DNA of 64,000 nucleotides from Sphingobacteriales bacterium JAD_PAG50586_3 (GCA_023213195.1 CP096135.1:3344842-3408841), one strand, 5' to 3'; counted from the stretch's first letter, positions 10,459 to 20,493 are shown. The notes: generated by a model not told the origin, from the letters alone. Numbers and translations: made by a program.

Positions 10459-11654
10459 ATGAAAACCGTAGAACAGTTTAATTTTTCTGGCAAAAAAGCC
10501 CTTATACGTGTAGACTTTAACGTACCGCTAGATAAGCAAACCTTTGCTGTTACTGATGATACCCGCATACGCGCCGCATTACCAACCATTAAAAAATATT
10601 GGCCGATGGTGGCTCGGTTATATTAATGTCTCACTTGGGCCGCCCAAAAGAGGGTCCCGAAGAAAAATACTCGCTTAAGCATGTGCTGCCTACGCTAAAC
10701 GAACTGTTGGGCATAGAAGCCCAATTTGCTACCGATTGTGTGGGCGATGTTGCCACACAAGCCGCTGCCAGCCTGCAACCAGGCGGGGTGCTGCTGTTAG
10801 AGAACCTGCGCTTTCATAAAGAAGAAGAGAAAGGCGACGAAGCATTTGCCGAGCAACTGGCATCGCTAGGCGATTTTTATGTAAACGATGCTTTTGGCAC
10901 CGCACACCGTGCCCATGCCAGCACTACTATTGTGGCTAAGTTTTTTCACGGTAAAGCCTGCTTTGGCTTATTAATGGCTGCCGAAGTAGCCAGCTTGGAG
11001 AAAGTGCTAAATAACTCTGAAAAACCTTTTACCGCTATTGTTGGCGGCGCTAAGGTATCAGACAAGATTATGATTTTAGAACGCCTGCTGGGCATTGCCG
11101 ATAATATTATTATTGGCGGCGGCATGGCCTATACTTTTTATAAAGCCATGGGTGGTAGCATTGGCAACTCGCTGCTTGAAGCCGAGCGCATTGATACTGC
11201 CCACGAACTGATTAAAAAAGCACAGGAAAAAGGGGTGAACATTTATCTGCCTGTAGACTCTATTGTGGCTGATAAATTTGCTGCCGATGCTAATACCGAT
11301 ATTTCGCTAAGCAAGGCTATTGATGATGGTTGGATGGGCTTAGACATTGGCCCCGAAGCTATTTCTGAATATGTGGCTACGATTAAACAATCGAGGACCT
11401 TACTATGGAACGGCCCTATGGGTGTGTTTGAGATGGAAAAATTCCAGACCGGTACGGTAGAAGTGGCTAAGGCGGTTGCTGAGGCTACTGCTAACGGAGC
11501 ATACTCTTTAGTAGGTGGTGGTGACTCTGTTGCAGCGGTTAACCAGTTTGGCCTTGCCGATAAGGTTAGCTATGTATCTACAGGTGGTGGCGCTATGCTT
11601 GAATACCTTGAGGGGAAAGTATTGCCGGGTGTGAGGGCTGTTCTTGAATCTTAG
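10459..11654 (+). CDS. pgk: Phosphoglycerate kinase (frame-broken)
   Basis: Glycolytic enzyme transferring phosphate between 1,3-bisphosphoglycerate and ADP. Full length is about 398 residues. VDFNVPLD and the [14 protein letters not shown] helix, then [28 protein letters not shown] and the C-terminal nucleotide-binding GGGDSVAAV and [14 protein letters not shown] are all present. The frame changes at the A-run 10591-10596, where one A appears to be missing; adding it gives TIKKILADGG, as in other PGKs. Loss of this enzyme would be very costly, which argues for sequence error. Confidence 0.95.
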
Positions 11655-11711
11655 TTGTGAGTGTTGAGGCTTGAGGGGTGAGTTAAAATAGCTCTGTATA
11701 AATAGTGGAAA

Positions 11712-11759
11712 ATGGAAGCAAAGAAGATATATCTCGCAGTTGGTGCTTTTGCACTGGGA
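11712..11759 (+). pseudogene. Truncated duplicate of the SxtJ-like gene start
   Basis: ATG at 11712 begins MEAKKIYLAVGAFAL, closely similar to MDAKKTYQAVAAFAL of the intact gene at 11801. After 16 codons the frame runs into a palindromic repeat (11761-11794) and then into the start of the intact copy in the wrong frame. It looks like the remnant of a tandem duplication interrupted by the repeat. Nucleotide identity between the two starts is only moderate, so the event is not recent. Confidence 0.55.
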
Positions 11760-11760
11760 G

Positions 11761-11794
11761 CCTCACTCCGGCCCCTCTCCAAAAGAGAGGGGTG
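11761..11794. repeat. Palindromic repeat (GC-rich hairpin)
   Basis: CCTCACTCC followed by a hairpin CCCCTCTCC-aaa-aGAGAGGGG (11772-11792). It shares the CCCCTC/GAGGGG stem with the other palindromic repeats in this window. Confidence 0.6.
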
Positions 11795-11800
11795 TAAAAA

Positions 11801-12148
11801 ATGGATGCTAAAAAAACATATCAAGCAGTAGCAGCTTTTGCTTTACTATTCTTATTACTTTCTATAGTGTGGAAAATAGAATGGGCTCCTCTTGTAGGGC
11901 TGGGTGTTATTGCCGTATGCCTGCTTATTCCGCCGCTGGCGTTATTGGTTGCTAAAGGGTGGTATGCTTTGGGGCATGGGCTGGGGCGCATCAATTCATT
12001 TATAATAATGAGTGTTTTGTTTTGGGTATTTATTTTGCCGGTGGGGTATTTGCGTAAGTTGTTTAGCAATGCTAAACCATCAACTGACAATACCTTTAAA
12101 ACAGTTAATAAAACGTATACGGCAGAAGATTTTGAGAGGCCGTGGTAG
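11801..12148 (+). CDS. SxtJ-family small membrane protein
   Basis: 115 residues. Helices span about residues 8-24, 30-50 and 65-82. The stretch GLGRINSFIIMSVLFWVFILP followed by YLRKLFSN and a terminal YTAEDFERPW resembles the SxtJ family, small membrane proteins usually encoded beside a NodU-type carbamoyltransferase and a DUF5989 protein. Here those two partners are about 22 kb away (33226-35151). Role unknown. Assignment is from motif memory and moderate. Confidence 0.5.
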   Translation: MDAKKTYQAVAAFALLFLLLSIVWKIEWAPLVGLGVIAVCLLIPPLALLVAKGWYALGHGLGRINSFIIMSVLFWVFILPVGYLRKLFSNAKPSTDNTFKTVNKTYTAEDFERPW

Positions 12149-12150
12149 TT

Positions 12151-12191
12151 TACCTCACCCCCTAGCCCCCTAGCCTAAAGTGAGAGGGGGA
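12151..12191. repeat. Palindromic repeat, degenerate
   Basis: Begins ACCTCACCCCCTAGCC and ends AGTGAGAGGGGGATT. The CTCAC/GTGAG and CCCCCT/AGGGGG arms pair imperfectly. It separates the SxtJ-like gene from the DUF2256 gene. Confidence 0.5.
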
Positions 12192-12200
12192 TTTAACAAT

Positions 12201-12342
12201 ATGAAAGGTGTAAAAAGAACATTTGCCCAGCAAAATATGCCCTGTGTGCGGGCGGCCTTTTACATGGCGCAAAAAGTGGGAAAAGGTTTGGGACGATGTT
12301 AAGTACTGCTCGGAGAAATGTAAGAGAAGTAAGGGGAGTTAA
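12201..12342 (+). CDS. DUF2256 family small zinc-finger protein (frame-broken)
   Basis: About 46 residues. Once one extra A is removed from the run 12212-12216, the chain reads [20 protein letters not shown], then [15 protein letters not shown]. Two Cys pairs (CPVC and CSEKC) make a zinc-finger-like motif and the [20 protein letters not shown] core is diagnostic of DUF2256. Function unknown; the family is often found near photolyase/cryptochrome genes, none of which is visible here. Confidence 0.8.
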
Positions 12343-12394
12343 TCGGCTATTCAAAGGTTGATAGTAAAACCCTAAATTTGCTCTCAAATTAACC

Positions 12395-12760
12395 ATGGCA
12401 AAGCATAACGAATTAGGTAAAGAAGGCGAGGAAATTGCGTTGGCGCACCTACGTAAGTTGGGGTATGAGATACGGTCTACCAACCATGTAATAGGTAAGG
12501 CTGAGCTTGATATTATTGCTATTGATGGCAATTTTATTGTGTTTATAGAGGTAAAAACCCGCGCTACCGATGTGCACGAAAATCCTATTGAGGCTGTTAA
12601 TAACAAGAAGCGTAAAATGATGATAGCGGCTGCCGACACCTATATTATTGAACGTAATTTGCTATACGAAAGCCGCTTTGATATAATATCAATTATTAAA
12701 GGCAGCAACAATCATAGCCTTGAACACGTTACAGATGCTTTTAACGGTCTTACGGGCTAA
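12395..12760 (+). CDS. YraN family protein (UPF0102, endonuclease-like fold)
   Basis: 121 residues, the usual length. GKEGEEIALAHL, then the nuclease-like core AELDIIAIDGN...FIEVKTR with Glu-x-Asp and Glu-Val-Lys of the PD-(D/E)XK type, then a helix with NNKKRKMMIAA. Function is unproven in the family, though the fold suggests DNA or RNA processing. 23 bases upstream of murF on the same strand. Confidence 0.92.
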   Translation: MAKHNELGKEGEEIALAHLRKLGYEIRSTNHVIGKAELDIIAIDGNFIVFIEVKTRATDVHENPIEAVNNKKRKMMIAAADTYIIERNLLYESRFDIISIIKGSNNHSLEHVTDAFNGLTG

Positions 12761-12783
12761 GTTTTAAAAAGCGATTTTAGATT

Positions 12784-14082
12784 ATGGCAAACAGTATTCA
12801 GCATATTTATTCTTTATTTACAAAGAACCCTGTTGTTTGTACAGATACCCGTAACATTATACCTGGGGCTATGTTTTTTGCCCTAAAGGGCGAAAGCTTT
12901 AACGGCAACGAGTTTGCTCAAAAAGCTATTGACGGGGGCTGCGCTTATACTGTTATTGATGAAGAAAAATACAAGGCCGGCGATAAATTTATATTGGTTG
13001 ATGATGTGCTGAAAACCCTGCAACTGTTGGCGCGCGAGCACCGCAGGGCACATAATATATCGGTTATTGCCATTACGGGGTCTAACGGTAAAACTACTAC
13101 CAAAGAGTTGTTTAATGCTGTACTTAGCAAAAAGTACAAAGTACTGGCTACCAAAGGCAATCTAAACAACGAAATTGGTGTTCCGCTTACTTTGCTAGGC
13201 CTTAACAAAGACCACGATATTGCCATTATTGAAATGGGTGCCCGCATGCAGGGCGATATTAAAGAGTTGGTAGAGATAGCAGAACCTACGCACGGCATTA
13301 TTACCAACGTGGGCAAAGCCCACCTAGAAACTATGGGTGGCTTGGAAGGTGTGGTAAAAACCAAAACCGAGCTATATAAATATCTTGAAGAAGAGGGTGG
13401 CGCTACTTTTATCCGTTTTGAAGATGAGGTGCTGATGAGTAAAGCCCCCGAACTGAAAAGGGTTACCTACGGTTGTAAAGATGGGGCCGATGTTGTGGGT
13501 AAACTTACTGAGGATATGCCCAGCATTAAGTTTACCTGGAAATTGAAAATTGAAAACCGTTTGGGGCCTGTAGTTACATCGCCTATGATGGGGAGCTACA
13601 ACTTCCAAAATATAATGGCTGCCATTGCAGCAGGGGTGCATTTTAAAGTGCCCCATGTGCTTATAAACGAGGCTATTGAGGATTATGCGCCTACTAATAA
13701 CCGCTCTCAGGTGGTTAAAACAGAGCGTAATACCTTGCTTTTAGATGCCTACAACGCTAACCCTACCAGCATGGAGGCGGCTATACGCAGTTTTGCCCGT
13801 GTGGAGGCCGATAAGAAAGCCCTTGTATTGGGCGAAATGCTTGAGGTTGGTGAGCTTAGCGAAGCGGAACATGAGTATATTATCCAAATTGCCACATCGC
13901 TGGGTATGACTGAGCTTTACCTTGTGGGTGCCGAGTTTAAGAAAGTAACCAAGAGTTTCCCTACGTTTAATACGGTTGAAGAACTTAAAGCCGACCTTAC
14001 CAGTCGCCACCTAAGTGGTAGGACTATCCTTATAAAAGGCTCTCGCAAAAATAAGCTGGAGGATATTGTGGATGCTCTTTAG
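12784..14082 (+). CDS. murF: UDP-N-acetylmuramoyl-tripeptide--D-alanyl-D-alanine ligase
   Basis: Cytoplasmic Mur ligase adding D-Ala-D-Ala to UDP-MurNAc-tripeptide with ATP. 432 residues. N-terminal substrate domain with CTDTRNIIPGAMFFALKG, central ATP site ITGSNGKTTTKE near residue 100, NNEIGVPLTLL and IIEMGARMQGDI, then C-terminal domain with LLLDAYNANPTSM. All key motifs are intact, and this is one of the unbroken housekeeping genes. Alternative murC/D/E assignments are excluded by the DTR start and the DAYNANP motif. Confidence 0.95.
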   Translation: MANSIQHIYSLFTKNPVVCTDTRNIIPGAMFFALKGESFNGNEFAQKAIDGGCAYTVIDEEKYKAGDKFILVDDVLKTLQLLAREHRRAHNISVIAITGSNGKTTTKELFNAVLSKKYKVLATKGNLNNEIGVPLTLLGLNKDHDIAIIEMGARMQGDIKELVEIAEPTHGIITNVGKAHLETMGGLEGVVKTKTELYKYLEEEGGATFIRFEDEVLMSKAPELKRVTYGCKDGADVVGKLTEDMPSIKFTWKLKIENRLGPVVTSPMMGSYNFQNIMAAIAAGVHFKVPHVLINEAIEDYAPTNNRSQVVKTERNTLLLDAYNANPTSMEAAIRSFARVEADKKALVLGEMLEVGELSEAEHEYIIQIATSLGMTELYLVGAEFKKVTKSFPTFNTVEELKADLTSRHLSGRTILIKGSRKNKLEDIVDAL

Positions 14083-14109
14083 TTGGTAGTTGATGGTTCG
14101 TAGATATTA

Positions 14110-14598
14110 AAGTCCCCTCCTTTTTAAGGAGGGGCAAGCACGCCAACGGCGTGATGGGGTGGCTACAGAAGTTACTTGCAAAATGAATAATGAATTACAT
14201 AATAAAACCTACTTAAAAGGCTATAGAAAAAGGCTAAGAAAAGATTTAACTAAGGCAGAAGCATTTCTTTGGAAACAACTTAAAAACTCACAATTTCAAG
14301 ATAAAAAATTCAGACGGCAGCATAGTATTGGGCCATTTATAGTTGATTTCTATTATCCTGAGGAAAAACTGGGCATAGAGCTGGATGGCTCTGTTCATGA
14401 TAATATTATTTCAGCAGAATATGATGATAATAGGACTGAGTATATGAAGGCTAATGGAATAAGGGTTATCAGGTTTGAAAACAAAGAGTTGTTTGAAAAT
14501 TTTGATAGTGTAATGGAGGCAATAAGGCAAACATTTAATACGTTGTAACCACCCCGTCAGCCTTAGGCTGACACCCCTCCTTAAAAAGGAGGGGACTT
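14110..14598. mobile_element. Putative DUF559-bearing palindromic element with long inverted terminal repeats
   Basis: The outer 25 bases at 14110-14134 are an exact reverse complement of 14574-14598. Each end carries two hairpins: an outer GC-rich one (CCCCTCC...GGAGGGG) and a variable inner one (14139-14153 and 14556-14572). The inner edges, ending at 14166 and starting at 14545, share GTARCCACCCC in inverted orientation. One gene for a DUF559 nuclease-like protein fills the space, and its stop codon lies inside the right repeat. No obvious target-site duplication was found. Confidence 0.55.
14183..14548 (+). CDS. DUF559 domain protein (Vsr/PD-(D/E)XK-like endonuclease)
   Basis: 121 residues from ATG at 14183. 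The order LRKDLTKAEAFLWKQLKN, FRRQHSIGPFIVDFYYPEEK, GIELDGSVH, and IRVIRFENKELFEN is the DUF559 signature; the family is related to very-short-patch-repair endonucleases, with Asp (VDFYYP) and Glu (GIELDG) as likely metal ligands. The gene is richer in A and uses AGA/AGG arginine codons more than its neighbours, which suggests separate history. It sits between inverted palindromic repeats (14110-14598). Confidence 0.85.
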   Translation: MNNELHNKTYLKGYRKRLRKDLTKAEAFLWKQLKNSQFQDKKFRRQHSIGPFIVDFYYPEEKLGIELDGSVHDNIISAEYDDNRTEYMKANGIRVIRFENKELFENFDSVMEAIRQTFNTL

Positions 14599-14617
14599 GA
14601 AAGTTCTTTGAAATAAA

Positions 14618-14640
14618 AAAGCCCCGCATTGCGAGGCTTT
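14618..14640. terminator. Terminator downstream of apaG
   Basis: AAAGCCCCGC pairs with GCGAGGCTTT across a three-base loop, with one mismatch. A-rich on the left (T-run on the minus strand), as expected for the end of the minus-strand apaG transcript. Confidence 0.65.
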
Positions 14641-14659
14641 TATCTATCTAAAAATCTTA

Positions 14660-15046
14660 TTAGTTAAGTTTATACGGTACTATCATCCTGAATTCGGGGA
14701 TGTTGACTAAGAAACGTTTACCATCGGCGCGCTCCATATTATAGTATCCGTGCATCTTGCCCATCTCTGTGCGGAAGTTGCAGGCGCTATCGTATTCGTA
14801 AAATTCGCCGGGACCAATAACAGGTTGTACACCTACTACGCCTTCGCCTTCTACTACGCGGCTTTCGCCACTAGAGTCGGTAATGTACCACTTGCGCGTA
14901 ACCAACTGTATAGTTTGGGCGCTATGGTTCTCAATCTTAACGCGGTAAGAGAACAGGTAGTACTCTTGCGCCGGATTTGAGTGTAACGGTTGATACTCAG
15001 TATCTACCGATATTTTTATGCCGTCTGTAACTCTGGTTGTTTGCAT
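14660..15046 (-). CDS. apaG: Co2+/Mg2+ efflux-associated protein ApaG
   Basis: 128 residues from ATG at 15046, one codon after an in-frame TTG. YLFSYRVKIENHS, VTRKWYITDSSG, and VVGVQPVIGPGEFYEYDSAC followed by MHGYYNM are the classic ApaG fold (fibronectin-III-like). In E. coli loss of ApaG alters Co2+ resistance and Mg2+ efflux; the biochemical role is uncertain. Downstream terminator at 14618-14640. Confidence 0.93.
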   Translation of the reverse strand: MQTTRVTDGIKISVDTEYQPLHSNPAQEYYLFSYRVKIENHSAQTIQLVTRKWYITDSSGESRVVEGEGVVGVQPVIGPGEFYEYDSACNFRTEMGKMHGYYNMERADGKRFLVNIPEFRMIVPYKLN

Positions 15047-15118
15047 CAATTATGGTACTTATGAAGCAATGTTATTAATTCCTTTTTTATAAAACAAACA
15101 CTTGTTGTATAAAGTTTG

Positions 15119-16386
15119 CTATCTACCTACTACTGAGTTCAATCTTTCTACAGACACAAGGCGGTCGGCCCTGTCGCCAAAAGTGCGGATGTAAACCAAA
15201 ACATGGTAGGTATTTTCGGTTTCGTAGTGGTTGCCCTCAATATAGGTATCGTCTATATTTCCGTTCTTAAATACCACATACTCATAGTCGTACACGCCCT
15301 GCTTAACCATGGCCTTGCCGGTGTATTTATGCCTATCGGCATTATAGGTCATTTTAAATTCAGGCTTTAGTTGCCAGCCGCTTAGCATACCAAAAACATA
15401 CACATCGCCCTCTATAGGATAGGCCGCATCCAATTCAAAATCTACCCAAACATAATCGGCTTCCGAATAATGGTCGGTGCCATTAATAAGCCTTACAAAG
15501 TAGCGGCCATTAATATCGTCCATTACATAGTAGCGGTTTATAAGGCGGTTCTTATCTTCATACAGGTAAAAGTGCCATTGCTTATCATCGCCATAAACAA
15601 TCTTCTGCACCCTATCATTAACCAAGCGGGCATTACGTAGGTCGAAACGCCTAAACTCATTACCGCCATTAAATACATTGCCAACAGTATAATCGTACGT
15701 AAGCTTGCCATTGTTTACGTATAAGGGTTTTAAGCCGTAAATGGCATTATCCCAACGCTCGTTCTGCAATATAACAGGCTTTACATAGTCGAACGGGTTG
15801 GTAACGTTTTGCGAACCTAAGTCGATATTAAAATTAAGCTCCTGCTTGGTGTTACGATCATCAGGCGTGCGGGCCCGCTGAATAGTAGGTGCTAAACCCA
15901 CAACCTTTTCTACTACCATAAAGCGCTTGGTAAGTATGATGTTGTTGGGGTCATCATCAACAAAAACCTTTAATATATAGTTACCGCTAACCTTGGGTGC
16001 CATATTATCAGTAGGAAAAGTAACGCGATAGTTGGTATACGATTTAAAGGTGTTTATAGAGAAGCGCCAGTCGGTAATCTGGTCTGTCATTAACCCATCG
16101 CTATGTTGGGTAAACAGCAGTTGCGATGGTGTCCAATCGGCATTGCAGTGGATAAAAGTAAAACCATAGTACTTATTATCATTATCCATATCGTCAAAGC
16201 TAAGCATCAGCTTATCGGTACCACCCAGTTCTATAACCGGCAAAGCAGGCTCGAAACCCACGGGGTGTAGCAATACGGTTTTAATATTATCCACATACAC
16301 CTTTTCGGTAATAACGGTATCGTTTACGGCAGCTGAACATGTAAAGGCAAGCAATGTTGCTTAAGGACTAAAAGGGCTTTCTTCAT
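15119..16386 (-). CDS. DUF5103 protein, type IX secretion system plug-like (start region frame-broken)
   Basis: About 420 residues. The domain start VYVDNIKTVLLHP, then MLSFDDMDNDNKYYGFTFIHC, then YSEADYVWVDFELDAAYP and YVFGMLSGWQ match DUF5103, the family that includes the Plug protein closing the SprA translocon of T9SS. That role fits the several T9SS substrates in this window. The start ATG at 16386 opens MKKALLVL, and a frame change near 16355-16362 leads into ATLLAFTCSAAVNDT, together a good signal peptide. The shift here is not a clear homopolymer. The ATG directly follows the stop of the DUF2807 gene, so they are one operon. Confidence 0.75.
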
Positions 16387-17124
16387 CTATTGGCTTATCA
16401 ACCGGCCAGAACCGGTTATGGTATCTACTATGGTTGCGGGTGTTCCGGTATAGTACACATCACCCGTAAATGCAATTTTCACGCCTAAATAATCGGTGCT
16501 GGCAGAATACATGTTGCCGGTGCCTTTGTGCAGTATGTAAGCTTCTTTGCATTGCATGCCACGGCAGTCTAAAAAGCCATTGCCGCCGCTGTACATAGTA
16601 TTATATGGCGCCCACCCTCCTACTTTTAAATCGGCATTGCCGGTATGTTGCACCACCTCGTTCCAACCGTTGCGCACTATCAAATCTACATTGCCTGATG
16701 CTTTATTGGCTTCCAACAAAAAGTTCTCGCTACGCAGCGTATCAGTGCAGGTAATTTGGCCCGAACCGGTAAACAGGAGTTTATAAATAGCTTTTACGTG
16801 AACCTCTACCGCAATAGGTGTTTTAAAGCTGCGTACCCAGTTGCATTTGTTTTTATTGGTAATGGTTAGCTTGGTGCCGCTTATATCGGTTTTAATAAGG
16901 TCTATCAGGTTTTCGCCACAGCGCACTATGGCAAACTCCTGGGTGTCGGGTACCAGCACCACATCTACGTCCTTATCAATATGTATGTTATCAAAAGGAG
17001 CAAGCATGCGCATTTCTTCGGCTTGGTTGCCAACGCTTTTAAAGCAGTCGCCGGCATTTTCTTTTTTACAGGAAAAACCAAAAACGGCTAATAAAATACT
17101 AATGGTGAGTAACGCTTTTTGCAT
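16387..17124 (-). CDS. DUF2807 lipoprotein (auto-transporter adhesin head GIN-like)
   Basis: 245 residues. The start MQKALLTISILLAVFGFSCKK has a lipobox-like FGFSC, so the mature protein is probably a lipoprotein. The body has repeated short strands with paired Gly-Asn/Ser positions (FTGSGQITC, HTGNADLKV, YSGGNGFLDC, FTGDVYYTG, ITGSGRL), the right-handed beta-helix pattern of DUF2807. Function unknown; such proteins are commonly surface-exposed in Bacteroidota. First gene of a two-gene operon with the DUF5103 gene. Confidence 0.75.
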   Translation of the reverse strand: MQKALLTISILLAVFGFSCKKENAGDCFKSVGNQAEEMRMLAPFDNIHIDKDVDVVLVPDTQEFAIVRCGENLIDLIKTDISGTKLTITNKNKCNWVRSFKTPIAVEVHVKAIYKLLFTGSGQITCTDTLRSENFLLEANKASGNVDLIVRNGWNEVVQHTGNADLKVGGWAPYNTMYSGGNGFLDCRGMQCKEAYILHKGTGNMYSASTDYLGVKIAFTGDVYYTGTPATIVDTITGSGRLISQ

Positions 17125-17187
17125 GCTAAATTATACACTAGTAAAATTACGGATTTTGCCGGGATTTATTGCTTTAGTGTCAATAAA

Positions 17188-17212
17188 AAAGGGACACCGA
17201 TGGCATCCCTTT
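17188..17212. terminator. Terminator after the M1-barrel gene
   Basis: AAAGGGA pairs with TCCCTTT around a smaller CC/GG stem, with A-rich and T-rich flanks on the two sides. It separates two minus-strand genes. Confidence 0.6.
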
Positions 17213-17242
17213 AATTTTTATTTTTTCATTTTAATTTTTTCA

Positions 17243-20200
17243 TTAAAAAGCCCTGCTAACGCCCAGTGTCCAGCGGAACTTGAAGTTGCTGTTATCAAAC
17301 TGTGGCTTTTCGCTTAACCAGAAAGGCATATCAAAACGCACGGTAAGCGGCTTAGCCTGGTATAAGTTGCCCCAACGTTTTATGGTAAGGGCTACGCCCA
17401 AACCGGCATCGGCCAACAGTTTGTTTTTAAGTTTAGGGAAGTTGCCGTTAAACGACTCATATATACCTAAGTGGTTAACCACATAGCCCGCATCAACAAA
17501 CAGGTAAGTGTTTATTTTGAAGTAGTCTGATAATTTTTTAGGCTTCCATTTTACTAAACGGTCAAACTCAACCTCTACGTTACCTGAAACGCCCGAACGG
17601 GTATAGAAATTGTTGTAGGTAACGTTGTTAAGGTCGCTAGTCATTTGGTTAGGCAAGTTGTAGCCCGCATAGCCACGCAGGTTCATACCACCACCGTGGT
17701 GGAAGTTATTTGTACCTGAGCTCATAAGCAGACCATTGTGCAGGGAAGAAACCACGGGCACGGGTAAATTTATTATCCATCATTTGCTCGGGGTTGGCAC
17801 CTGCAATGTACAGGGCACTTTCTAGCGGGGTGTTTTGGCCTATGCCTAATTGGGCAAAAAAGCGGGTTTTAACCTCAAACTTACCTAGTGTATTAGCATT
17901 GATACCGGTTACAGATAGCTGCGAGTAGTTAAACTCTGACAAGGCTGATGAACGCAGGTTTACATTGATATCGCCCTTGCCTTTCAGGTAGTTGTACTTA
18001 TAGTCGAAGCCAATGTTTACTGTGTTGTTAGGGCCGTAGCCCGACCATAACTGGGGGTTGAAAAGGTAATTATCATCGTACCTAGCCATAGACTTAAAGT
18101 ATGCGTAGTAACGGGTAGTTAACTTACGGTTCCATTGGTCTAAGCCTAGTTGTGCTATAAAAACACCATCGAGCAGGCGAACGTTTACATTGTAGCCCAT
18201 GCCTTTGTTTACACGGTCTAAGGCATCGCGATAGTTAAAACGGAAGTTAAAACGATCTAGGTTTGAACGGCTTGCGTAGTTGTAGCCATTGTTATGTGTT
18301 ATTATATCGTTGCCTTCTCTAGTCCATGTACTTACCCAAAAGGTAAAATCGAACACCTTGCGGTAGTTCATGTAGCTTCCGTTGGTGTGGAATCCTACCT
18401 TTAAAAAGTCGTAGGCGTTGCCCCAAACCTCGGGCCTCCAGTATTGCTGGCGCTTATGCCAGTTAGGTAAATTAGGTATTTGCGCATCAAAGTAATGCTC
18501 TGTTTTTTAATGCCTTTAGCATTATCTAATACATAGTTATCAGCCAAGCGGTATGTTGGGTCTATTTGTACCGATTGTATGCCGCCCGGTATATTTACCT
18601 TAAAGGTGTAGGTAGGGTTTATTTTATCCCAACCGTACCACTTTGGTAGTTTGGTAGCCGTAGTAGTTTTCTCAAACCATGTGTTGGGTATATAATAATC
18701 GTATTGCTTACCATCTTTACCAACTACACGCAGGTCTATAGGCATTTGCATTTTACCATCGCGCTTTAGGGTAATTTCAAAGGCATTGTCTTCGCCCTTA
18801 ACCTTTTTAACGCACTCCACTTTATAGTCTATAACCTTTGCAGTTTCTATCCATTGATCGAAAAACCAGGTAAGGTCTGTTTGGGTGTATTCTGTAATGG
18901 CATCGCGGAAATCTTCCATATACGGGTGGGCTATTTTCCACTTGTTAAAGTAGTGTTTCATAGCGCCCTGAAACAATGTATCGCCCAGTACATATTGTAA
19001 ATTATACAACATGGTAGCAGTTTTAAAATACACGTTGCGGTAGCCGCCGCCGTGGGCTAAAGCCCCATTAAAATCATCAGAATGGGTGTTAAGTGTAGTT
19101 TCATCCATTCTGGCAGCATCGGCTATGTATGGGTAATACACACGGCTGTCGATAGCCAAATCATCGCGGGTGTATTTGTTAACATATTTTTTCTGAGGGC
19201 GGGTCTTTTTAAGTGTATCGCCATCTAGTTTAACCAACGACCATGCAGTTAAAAATTGGGTAAAGCCTTCGTCTAACGATGCGCGATAGGTCTCGTTACT
19301 ACCCACCATACCAAAAAACCAGTTATGGCCAACCTCGTGCGCCAACAAGCCATGATAATCGGGTGTAAAGCCGCCATCAAGGGTAAGCATAGGGTATTCC
19401 ATACCATCACGGGCATCGGCAACCACCATTTTAGGGTAAGCATACATGCCAAAATCTTCAGAATATGTTTTAATTACTTTAGCTGTAAAATCGGCAGCAT
19501 CCCACCAACCGGCAGCGTGTGGCTCTTGCACCAGCGATACTATTTGAATACCATTCCAAAATGTTTCGCCAATGCGGTACGTAGGGTCTGCAGTAAAGGC
19601 AAAATCGTGCACATTTACGCCATAGTATTTCCAGGTTTTGCGCTTGCTTTTATCATACGGAGTGATAACCGATGGGGCTGATTCCCAAGGCTTGCGTAGG
19701 AAATTGCTAATGTCTAGTTTCTTACGCAAATCAGCAGGCAGTACCTCATTTTTATTTTGAAGTAAACCGGTGGCTTCTACTACGTAGTTATCAGAAAAAG
19801 TAAGCTCCACATCGAAAGAACCATAATCGCCATAAAACTCTTTGCCCAAATGCTGTTGCACATCCCAGCCCATTTTACGGTCGTAAGCGCAAATACGCGG
19901 GTACCAATGCACCCCATCGTAATGGGTAGAGCCGTAGGCCGGGAATTTTTTCATGCGGCGGCGTTGGCTACCGCTATCAAAATAGGTTTTAAACTTGATA
20001 TCAAACTTTAACGATTGGCCGCTTTTTAAAGGCTTGGCCAATACCACCTTCATAACCGTTTGGTCTATGATGATTTGTACCGGCTTTTGTCCATCAACCA
20101 AAAAGTCTTCTATAACAGTACCTAAGCCCTGCTCTTCATATTTACCGGGTTTTACCGGCACGTTATTGTTTAGGGTAAGCTGCTCTAAATACCCCCTTTA

Positions 20201-20493
20201 AGCGTCATGTTTTGGTACAGGTGGAAGTATACAAAAGGCAAATCGTGCGGAGAGTTGTTGTAGTAGGTTAATGTTTGGGTAGCATCAATAATATCAGTAG
20301 TTTCATCAATATTGGCCTTTATTTTATACTCTACATCTTGCTGCCAGTAACCATCAAACGGTTTACGGTTTTTCCAGTAGTAGGGATTATCGGCACTGCG
20401 GTAGGGTACGGCAGTTAAAATAGGTTTATCGGCTTGGCCAAAGGCTACCATGTATAAGCACAAAAGAATGGCTACACTTAAAAACTTCTTCAT
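17243..20493 (-). CDS. M1 family metallopeptidase fused to an outer-membrane beta-barrel region (frame-broken)
   Basis: About 1080 residues with a signal peptide (MKKFLSVAILLCLYMVAFGQ). The M1 zinc site is HEVGHNWFFG followed 18 residues later by Glu in SLDEGFTQ. The upstream exopeptidase motif reads GMEYP rather than GAMEN, as in many non-aminopeptidase M1 members. The C-terminal ~380 residues are rich in alternating strands (FNFRFNYRDAL, NINVNLRSS, FFAQLGIGQ, GGMNLRGYAGY) and look like a barrel that could anchor the peptidase. Three frame changes: missing base in the C-run 20192-20196, missing base at 18489-18491, extra base at 17717 (CTC-A-GGT). The corrected protein is continuous. Confidence 0.8.

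Noticed and set aside
14110..14598. Insertion sequence with a transposase
   Set aside because: No transposase motif and no target-site duplication; the encoded protein is DUF559.
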